NCBI GenBank assembly: GCA_024276815.1 | Contig: JAJRWM010000135.1 | Span: 1-19,904 of the forward strand | From: a bacterium | Lineage (GTDB): Bacteria > JACRDZ01 > JAJRWM01 | DNA length: 19,904 nt | Reading direction: 5' to 3' | Shown: positions 14,333 to 19,904 of the stretch, one piece after another | How positions within the stretch are numbered: position 1 is the stretch's first letter | How the letters are laid out: each line of letters begins with the position of its first letter | The notes under the pieces: model-generated | Told to the model about the DNA's origin: nothing | Databases searched by the model: none | What the model saw: only the letters and a program-made list of their open reading frames with translations | Made by a program: the position numbers and the translations under genes

Positions 14333-15073
14333 TCAAGTCGTGGGCTTGAAGACCTGTTGCTCAATGTGAGAATTGGACTGAGCTATTTGAGGATTATTGT
14401 CCAGCAGGGTCAGGGCTTCCCCGATATCGATTATATATCCAGGTTTGTATAAATTGGCGTATATTTTTTCCATTAGCCGAAAATCATCCAGACAATCAAC
14501 TGTCAAACGATAGGAGCGCTGATACCTTCCCTCGGCTATCAAGGGCCTGGCTTTATATTTATCCAGGTTTTCCCTGATATAAATAGTTACATGCTCTCTG
14601 TGATAATCCTCGAGAACCTGTTTATCCAGGTCTGCCAAAACGCTGCCTTTAACAACTTCACACCCCAAGCCCAGTGGCAATCCCTGTATCCAGGAATAAT
14701 CCAGGTCTTCCGCCAGGAACTGTTCGACCATCTGATCAAGATGCGACGGCGAGATTAAGGGGTTATCGCCGGTTACCCGCACGATATTGGTTAATTCATG
14801 GATTTGAGCCGCCATGACAAAACGGTTAAGCACGTTATTCTCATCCCCCCTAAAGACTTTGCAGTTCTCATCGAAGCCCAGGTTGACCAGGACTTCATCC
14901 AGATCGTTAAAACTGGTGGCCAGAACGACCTTGTCCAGTGTCCGACAGGTCTTTACCCGATTAATCACATGGGTAATCAAAGGCTGGCGATGCAGCAAGC
15001 GGATAACTTTTCCCGATAATCGGCTGGAACCAACCCGCGCCTGGATAACCGCCCCGGTAATTACTTTATCCAT
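14333..15073 (-). CDS. SpsF-like cytidylyltransferase family protein
   Basis: A nucleotidyltransferase of the SpsF/CMP-sugar synthetase type (COG1861-like), expected to act on a sugar in surface polysaccharide or glycan synthesis; the substrate is unknown. The 246-residue protein has the nucleotide-binding N-terminus VIQARVGSSRLSGKV (9-23) and the VRVTGDNPLI motif. The C-terminal SYRLTVDCLDDFRLM segment is typical of SpsF proteins. The ATG at 15073 follows the stop of the upstream gene by one base, with GGGGGAA about 8 nt upstream. The frame stays open upstream, but that reading is antisense-like composition overlapping the end of the neighbour. Co-transcription with the propeller/Ig protein suggests a joint cell-surface role. 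Confidence 0.85.
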   Translation of the reverse strand: MDKVITGAVIQARVGSSRLSGKVIRLLHRQPLITHVINRVKTCRTLDKVVLATSFNDLDEVLVNLGFDENCKVFRGDENNVLNRFVMAAQIHELTNIVRVTGDNPLISPSHLDQMVEQFLAEDLDYSWIQGLPLGLGCEVVKGSVLADLDKQVLEDYHREHVTIYIRENLDKYKARPLIAEGRYQRSYRLTVDCLDDFRLMEKIYANLYKPGYIIDIGEALTLLDNNPQIAQSNSHIEQQVFKPTT

Positions 15074-15074
15074 C

Positions 15075-17165
15075 TTAGCTGTTCCCCCGGGTATTGATGT
15101 AGGTCCAGGAAATTTCCTCTTTATTGCCGGCTTTGTCCGTGGCGATAATTTTAATGTTATTTTGCCGCTTATCAATCTTTTTGACATAATAAACCAGATA
15201 ATCGTCTTCCCACTCAGCAAACCCGGTGACATCCTCGTCGTTGAAATAAATTGTAACTCGCTCCCGGTCAAGCCCGGCCGGGCCGGCGTCCCGGACAAGA
15301 GCTGCTATTCTGACCTTTTTCTCAGCCACCTGCGCGTTCGGCGGCGGCGACAGCTCGCTAAATACCGGCGGCTCCTGGTCGAAGATAACCCGGGCAACGA
15401 ACTCAGCGCGGTTCCCGGCCTTGTCAACCGCTTCGATTTCTATGATATCATCGCCATAATTCCAAAGCGCCGACATGATAAAAGAATGGTTTTCCCGGTT
15501 AATTCTCGCGGTGCGGTAATGAGTGGAGATAGTATCGATACCCAAATCTCTGAAAGTTCCCCTGACGACAACCTCGTCCACGATCTCGTTGAGGTAAATC
15601 GGTTCGATGTCCAGCCTGGGCGGTGTATAATCCACGGTAAAGTGCCAGTTGGCGGTGGTTTGATTGTTAGCCATGTCCACCAGTTTGAGAGAGAAATTAT
15701 TTTCACCTTCGGGGTAATTGGTCGCCGGAATATAAATAAATCGCTTTTGCAACGGTTCTATTTTAATCGGCACATCCTCTCCGTTGACCCTGAAGGCAGC
15801 TTCTTTGAACCCTGTTTCATTCTCGCTGATTTTAAGTATAACCGGCGGTAAATCATCCCGCAGGAATTCATTATTGGCCGGTGAAATGATCCTCACCCTG
15901 GGCTGATAGAGGTCGACATAAATTGACGCGCTTTCAGAGGAAGGCAGGCTCTCGTTGCCTTCCTGGTCCAGTCCGAAGACCTGTATCTTATAGAGCGTGG
16001 TATTCTTCGCCGGCAGTTCCAGGCTGGCTGTCGGCGAGGTTGTTATATGGTCTTCCTTGCCGTTGACATAAACAATGATTTTGTAGGTAGCGCACTCTTG
16101 CGCGCTCTTCCAGGTAAACTCCAGCGTGTCGTCGTTATCATAATTAGGGAACGGATCATTATCGACATGCCGCACATCATAAATGCGGGCAAAGGTTGAG
16201 CGGCGATAGAATATTCTTGAGTTGTTCCCGACAAAATCCTGCCAGCAAACGTGAACGGTCTGGCCGGCGATAGCGACCTTAGGCGAGGTTGAGGGAGTAA
16301 AGTTCTCGCTGAGCTGAAGAATATCGACAGGCGGTGGTGAGTCCAGTATCTTGCAGTAAATTTCCAGGTTGCCGTTTCGTTTATCCTGCCAGGTCAGATA
16401 GGCGAACTGTTCGGTTAAGGCGACGCCGGGAGCGAAAACGAGTTCGGTCGCCAGTTCTTCCGCTTCATTCCGCTGCCAGGTATCGCCCCAGTCCAGGCTT
16501 TGGGCGGAATTAACGGTCTGGCCGTTTTTTAGGGATTCGGACCAGACCACGAGTAAGGTGTTTTTATAAAGTGAGAGTTCCGGGTTCGTCGCGCCCCGGC
16601 GGCTGAAGGTCAGTTGACGCTTAGGCTCCCAGTGTTTCCCGAAATCAGCGCTCGTTTGATAATATATCTGAAACAGGCCCAGGCTGTTTTCCTGCCAGAC
16701 CAGAAACAGCTTTTCACCTTTAACAGTCAAAGTGGAGTTATAGTGATAGCTGATTAAATCAGTGAGCAATTCAGCCGCGCTCCAGGTCAGGCCGTTATCG
16801 GAGCTGACGGAATAATAAAGTTTTTTTTGGCCGGCGGTCGCGTACCAGAACAAATACAGGGTCCCCTCATCATTGATCAGCCGAGGCTCGGTAGAGACGC
16901 CGTCATCGGTAATTTTACGGATAATCTCGAAGTTATGGCCGCCGTCGGTGCTGCGGGTATAGTAGATATCGCGCCTGGCGTCCCTTTCCTCGCCCTGCCA
17001 GGCCAGGTGGACATTTTTACCGATCGAGGTGATGGTGGGCAAAGTGGCGTTATAGCGGGGTGAGGAGACGACGGTTTGCGGGAACCAGGATATTTCCCGG
17101 GCCGGAGAGATAACAGCCAGTAGCCAGATAGTTATAATGATAAAAAGACATTTATAAATTTTCAT
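15075..17165 (-). CDS. Secreted Asp-box (BNR) beta-propeller protein with C-terminal Ig-like domains
   Basis: A 696-residue exported protein. I chose ATG 17165 because AAGGA lies about 9 nt upstream and the signal peptide (about 2-22, ending in SPA) then sits at the N-terminus; upstream only a TTG extends the frame. Asp-box motifs S-x-D-x-G-x-x-(W/F) occur at 72-79, 121-128, 172-179 and 223-230. Together with repeated WQ/W-x-x strands they suggest a six-bladed sialidase-like propeller. A fibronectin/Ig-like region follows from about 325. It holds three Ig-like units with PRVRIISPANNEF, YTPPRLDIEP and DQEPPVFSELSP boundaries and VDxAGN-type loops. I see no FRIP-type arginine motif of true sialidases, so a binding or structural role is more likely. 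No anchor was found at the C-terminus. Confidence 0.85.
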   Translation of the reverse strand: MKIYKCLFIIITIWLLAVISPAREISWFPQTVVSSPRYNATLPTITSIGKNVHLAWQGEERDARRDIYYTRSTDGGHNFEIIRKITDDGVSTEPRLINDEGTLYLFWYATAGQKKLYYSVSSDNGLTWSAAELLTDLISYHYNSTLTVKGEKLFLVWQENSLGLFQIYYQTSADFGKHWEPKRQLTFSRRGATNPELSLYKNTLLVVWSESLKNGQTVNSAQSLDWGDTWQRNEAEELATELVFAPGVALTEQFAYLTWQDKRNGNLEIYCKILDSPPPVDILQLSENFTPSTSPKVAIAGQTVHVCWQDFVGNNSRIFYRRSTFARIYDVRHVDNDPFPNYDNDDTLEFTWKSAQECATYKIIVYVNGKEDHITTSPTASLELPAKNTTLYKIQVFGLDQEGNESLPSSESASIYVDLYQPRVRIISPANNEFLRDDLPPVILKISENETGFKEAAFRVNGEDVPIKIEPLQKRFIYIPATNYPEGENNFSLKLVDMANNQTTANWHFTVDYTPPRLDIEPIYLNEIVDEVVVRGTFRDLGIDTISTHYRTARINRENHSFIMSALWNYGDDIIEIEAVDKAGNRAEFVARVIFDQEPPVFSELSPPPNAQVAEKKVRIAALVRDAGPAGLDRERVTIYFNDEDVTGFAEWEDDYLVYYVKKIDKRQNNIKIIATDKAGNKEEISWTYINTRGNS

Positions 17166-17507
17166 GAAAAAGAAATCCTTGATAAAAAACTCACTATTAT
17201 TTGTTATCGTCAACTATCCTCTACCTCTTAACAGGTCGTAAACTGCCTTCGGCGTTATTTATCGCGTCTCGTAAAAGTACTCGGCTCGCTAAGCAGGGTA
17301 GAAAATTATATTTTTCATAATGCCGCCATACGTTATGCCGATGTTGTCAACGTTACGCAACACTCCGTTTCGGTTTGCGGGCGGGGTCAGGTTCTTTTGG
17401 AAATATGAAAGTTTTTTGGAGGGGGTGTCGGGGGAACACTCTTTTATCTGAAAAAGGTTCCCCTGACAAAAGTTCTTAAGTTTTTGAATTTGTTTTTGAT
17501 CTTGTTT
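17166..17507. other. Gene-free region between the propeller/Ig gene and mutM
   Basis: No gene is supported here. The half next to the propeller gene should hold its promoter, but I find only weak candidates; for example, TTTACG and GATAGT, 18 nt apart on the minus strand near 17210-17240. The half near mutM holds a strong hairpin at 17427-17467. CTCGCTAAGC near 17286 also occurs near 13074. Confidence 0.5.
17427..17467. repeat. Hairpin, probable dispersed repeat element
   Basis: GTCGGGGGAAC (17427-17437) pairs with GTTCCCCTGAC (17457-17467) over 11 positions with one G-U. The loop is 19 nt and can pair further through CTTTT and AAAAG. The flanks AAAGTTTTTTGGAGGGGG and CAAAAGTTC resemble a hairpin repeat I recall from many deltaproteobacterial and related genomes. 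No T-tract follows on the mutM strand, so I do not call it a terminator. Confidence 0.55.
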
Positions 17508-18323
17508 TTATTTTTTGCTCTTTTGGCATTTGGGGCAGAGATAGGTGGAGCGGTTGGCCATTTTCAGGCGTTGGATTTTGGCGCTGCATACCGGGCAGGC
17601 TTTATCCTGACGGCCGTAAACCTTTAAAATCTTCTGAAATTCGCCGGGCACGCCGTTGCTGTTAACGTAGTCAGAGATTGAGGTGCCCCCGTTTTCAATG
17701 GCCAGTTCCAGTGTTGGTTTAATATTCTCATGTATCCTTTTGATTTCTTTATCGTCAAGTTTGTTGGCAGGCGTTAGCGGGTGAATTTTCGCTAAACAGA
17801 GAATTTCGCTGGCGTAGATGTTGCCGATCCCGGCGATATGAACCTGGTCCAGCAGCAGGTTTTTGATTGGCCTTTTCGACTTGCAGGCATCACGAAGTTC
17901 GTCAATGGTAATAGTTAAAGCGTCCGGTCCTAACTTTTCCAGGCAACTCAGCTTTTTAAGGTCATCCGTGAGCCAGAGCCGCCCGAATTTACGTATATCG
18001 TCGAAAATCAGGGAACTGTGTGTAAGCTGGATAATAAAAGCGGTGTGTTTGTTGGGTTGAGTATCAAGCGGCGCGATCTTTAACTGGCCGGTCATCCTCA
18101 GATGGCTGACAAGGATCATGTTCCCGGTCAGCCTGAGAATGATATATTTACCAATACGCCCGATTTTCTCAATAAATCGATTCGTTATCGAGCTTTTCAG
18201 GACGGAGGGAGCTGTATTCGCTAAAACATGGGGCTTTAGCAAGGGGACGGCGGTAACCTTTTCCCCAAGGATATTTCTTCTTAATCCCCTGACAATGACT
18301 TCAACTTCCGGCAACTCAGGCAT
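17508..18323 (-). CDS. mutM: Formamidopyrimidine-DNA glycosylase (Fpg/MutM)
   Basis: MutM removes 8-oxoguanine and formamidopyrimidines from DNA and nicks the abasic site. The 271-residue protein keeps every key element. These are the PELPEVE N-terminus with catalytic P2 and E3, K59 in the IGRIGKY segment, and the helix-two-turn-helix GIGNIYASEIL (165-175). GGTSISDYVNSNG (212-224) follows. The C-terminal zinc finger has C243, C246, C263 and C266, with R258 for lesion contact. ATG 18323 starts 14 nt after the stop of the parvulin lipoprotein gene, so it is probably in the same transcript. Confidence 0.97.
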   Translation of the reverse strand: MPELPEVEVIVRGLRRNILGEKVTAVPLLKPHVLANTAPSVLKSSITNRFIEKIGRIGKYIILRLTGNMILVSHLRMTGQLKIAPLDTQPNKHTAFIIQLTHSSLIFDDIRKFGRLWLTDDLKKLSCLEKLGPDALTITIDELRDACKSKRPIKNLLLDQVHIAGIGNIYASEILCLAKIHPLTPANKLDDKEIKRIHENIKPTLELAIENGGTSISDYVNSNGVPGEFQKILKVYGRQDKACPVCSAKIQRLKMANRSTYLCPKCQKSKK

Positions 18324-18337
18324 ACGCGGCTATTGAA

Positions 18338-19369
18338 TTAATCGTTCTTCTTTTCCACGGCGCTCATATCACGATGAACATCATCATTAGGCACGCCGCC
18401 GGCGTCAACTTTCCCCCCGGTCATCGGTGGATGGGTGAAGTCAGCGATCGAAGCGGCAATCTTGTCAGGATAGGTCACAACTTTATATTTTTCCCTGAGT
18501 TGCTCCACAAAAGCTTGATAACTCTTGCGAATTTCTTCCTGACTGATTCTCTCCTTGACCTGGTCTTTGATCTCAGCGAACGGTTTCAAAGTTCCTTCCA
18601 CTTTTTTATCCACCCGGATAACGGAGTAAAAACCCTTGTAAAACCCTGATTTTAACGGTATGACGGCTGTTTCGCCAATGGCCATACTGAAGATAACCTT
18701 ATCCATTTCCGGATACATCATACCCTCTTCCAGCGCGCCGAGATTACCGCCATCTTTAGCGGTTGGCTCGTCAAGCGATTTCTCGGCGGCCAGTTTGGTG
18801 AAATCACCGCCTTTTTTCAATTCAGCCAGGATATTATCGGCGTCTTCCTTGGTCTTTACCAGGATATGACGCGCCCAAACCTTTGTTTTCTCGGTAAATG
18901 ATTTTTTGTTGTCGTTATAATATTTTTCAGCTTCCACATCATCAATCTCTCTGGCCGGCGGCACGGTCATTTCCACCAGTTTTGATTTAAGCAAATGATC
19001 CCGGTACTGCTTCATCTGCTGTTCCATCTGAACCTGATAATCTCTGATCTGAGCCGACAATTCAGGATTGTTTTCCAGGCCCCGCTTTTTAACTTCCTGC
19101 ATCAACAGAGCGTCATTAACCATGTCGTCCAGGACTTCCAGCTTGCCCTCAGGCTGAACATAATACTCACCATACATCATGGAAAGCTGTTTCGCTCTTT
19201 GATTTAACATATCAAGAGTTATTTTCTGATTGTTAACTTCCGCTATCACCTTGCCGGTCACTTCGCCTGTGTCTGACTGTGAACCAACGCTGCCGCTTTT
19301 TTCAATACAGCCGCCGAGCGCGACAAAGGCAGATAAGGCCAATACCGCTAACATCTTTCTTTTTTTCAT
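18338..19369 (-). CDS. Parvulin-type peptidyl-prolyl isomerase lipoprotein (PrsA/SurA/PpiC-like)
   Basis: A periplasmic or outer-membrane-anchored folding factor with cis-trans prolyl isomerase activity. I chose ATG 19369 because AGGAG sits 6 nt upstream; a TTG 18 nt earlier is not supported. The 343-residue product has a lipoprotein signal peptide ending LGG-C21. A SurA_N-like chaperone region (about 43-150) precedes one parvulin domain (about 164-256), with ARHILVKTKEDAD, GGDFTKLAAEKSLD and GGNLGALEEGMMYPEM motifs. A charged tail of about 85 residues follows. It lies between the M50 protease gene and mutM with short gaps (22 and 14 nt). The pairing with a site-2 protease suggests envelope protein quality control. 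Confidence 0.92.
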   Translation of the reverse strand: MKKRKMLAVLALSAFVALGGCIEKSGSVGSQSDTGEVTGKVIAEVNNQKITLDMLNQRAKQLSMMYGEYYVQPEGKLEVLDDMVNDALLMQEVKKRGLENNPELSAQIRDYQVQMEQQMKQYRDHLLKSKLVEMTVPPAREIDDVEAEKYYNDNKKSFTEKTKVWARHILVKTKEDADNILAELKKGGDFTKLAAEKSLDEPTAKDGGNLGALEEGMMYPEMDKVIFSMAIGETAVIPLKSGFYKGFYSVIRVDKKVEGTLKPFAEIKDQVKERISQEEIRKSYQAFVEQLREKYKVVTYPDKIAASIADFTHPPMTGGKVDAGGVPNDDVHRDMSAVEKKND

Positions 19370-19391
19370 ATTTTTCTCCTTTTTCAAACAG

Positions 19392-19904
19392 TTAATGATG
19401 AGGCCACAACTGAAGCACCTTCAAAATATATTCCATGCCCACAAACATCGGAGTGACAATCGAACCCAGCGTATTGGTCATCAGCAAGCCAATGATGATG
19501 AAAAAGCCGTATGGCTCGATCTTGGCGTAACTCTCGGCTAAATCTTCGGGAAGCAAGCCCATCAGAATGCGCGAGCCGTCCAGGGGCGGTATGGGAATCA
19601 GGTTGAACGCCGCCAAAACCATGTTGGTTATGATACTGTACTGGATCATCCCGATAAGGGGCTGAGTAATTTTAAACGACACCCCGATTTTGTCCAGGAT
19701 GGTGTAGCCGGCGAAAGAGCCGGTCGTTATCGTGAGCAGCTTCCAGAGCAGCGCTGAGGCAAACATGAGTAAAACATTCGCCAGGGGGCCGGACAAACCG
19801 ATCCACAACATATCCCGACGGGGATTTTTCAGGTTATGATAATTAACCGGGACCGGTTTGGCGTAGCCGATCAGGAAGGGGCTTTTGGTTATGACCAGAA
19901 GCAG
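19392..19904 (-). CDS. M50 family site-2-type metalloprotease, 5' part outside window
   Basis: An integral membrane zinc protease of the M50 (S2P, YwhC-like) group. The frame is open to the window edge: before the internal ATG at 19811 it reads GYAKPVPVNYHNLKNPRRD, the conserved segment of this family, so the gene begins outside the window. In the 170 visible residues I see GLSGPLAN (about 36-43), several membrane segments and NLIPIPPLDG (101-110), whose aspartate is the third zinc ligand. The HExxH motif must lie upstream. Its substrate is unknown. In related genomes this gene often precedes trpS-scpA-scpB; here it lies elsewhere in the same window, next to the parvulin lipoprotein. Confidence 0.93.
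   Translation of the reverse strand: MLLVITKSPFLIGYAKPVPVNYHNLKNPRRDMLWIGLSGPLANVLLMFASALLWKLLTITTGSFAGYTILDKIGVSFKITQPLIGMIQYSIITNMVLAAFNLIPIPPLDGSRILMGLLPEDLAESYAKIEPYGFFIIIGLLMTNTLGSIVTPMFVGMEYILKVLQLWPHH

Noticed and set aside
15074-15298. N-terminal extension of the SpsF-like protein to 15298
   Set aside because: The added 75 residues overlap the conserved end of the propeller/Ig gene in another frame. The family N-terminus (VIQARVGSSRL) begins right after ATG 15073, which has a ribosome site.
14814-15851. Plus-strand 345-codon open frame across the SpsF-like and propeller genes
   Set aside because: It is antisense to two well-supported minus-strand genes and has a composition expected of a shadow frame.
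15075-17165. Active sialidase
   Set aside because: Asp-box repeats are present but I see no FRIP arginine motif. Asp-boxes alone occur in many non-enzymatic propellers.

Overview
This window comes from a Gram-negative-type bacterium of moderate GC content, probably an uncultured or deltaproteobacteria-like lineage. Four things point there: tandem DUF507 genes, a PEP-CTERM surface protein behind a sigma-54-type promoter, a trpS-scpA-scpB-rluB order known from Desulfobacterota-like genomes, and a lipoprotein-type parvulin foldase. I cannot place it more precisely from sequence alone. Most of the window is housekeeping genes, with one surface or accessory island at about 12.9-17.5 kb. UAG serves as an apparently genuine stop in several genes, so the standard code is assumed.

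Layout. (1) 1-3078 (+): mutS, truncated by the window edge, then dtd. (2) 3079-3470: a repeat-rich gap holding a dRS3-like palindrome, an exact 22-nt direct repeat, a near-perfect 22-bp-arm hairpin and a sigma-70-like promoter. (3) 3471-10273 (+): one compact run of nine genes with no gap above 11 nt, provided the first gene is read through an in-frame UAG. The order is a secreted beta-propeller/coiled-coil protein, two DUF507 paralogues, nadC, birA, trpS, scpA, scpB and rluB. (4) 10238-12104 (-): an HDOD-domain gene and thiL, driven by a consensus promoter and overlapping the end of rluB tail to tail. (5) 12194-12931 (+): a stand-alone MnmC2-type tRNA methyltransferase (MnmD). (6) 12932-14275 (+): an unexplained gap, then a PEP-CTERM gene with a sigma-54 promoter, a long AT-rich leader and an intrinsic terminator. 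(7) 14333-17165 (-): a secreted Asp-box propeller protein with Ig-like domains, followed by a SpsF-like cytidylyltransferase. (8) 17508-19904 (-): an M50 site-2 protease (truncated by the window edge), a parvulin lipoprotein and mutM.

How the parts relate. MutS and MutM are DNA repair enzymes. ScpA and ScpB are the SMC-condensin partners. TrpS, Dtd, RluB and MnmD act on tRNA or rRNA. NadC, BirA and ThiL serve NAD, biotin and thiamine cofactors. The PEP-CTERM protein, the propeller/Ig protein and the SpsF-like enzyme form the cell-surface part.

The observations most worth following are the in-frame UAG in the propeller/coiled-coil gene upstream of the DUF507 pair, the sigma-54 promoter in front of the PEP-CTERM gene, the iron-sulfur-type cysteine motif in TrpS, and the foldback structure at 3329-3382. 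I did not find a clear new defence system or mobile system.
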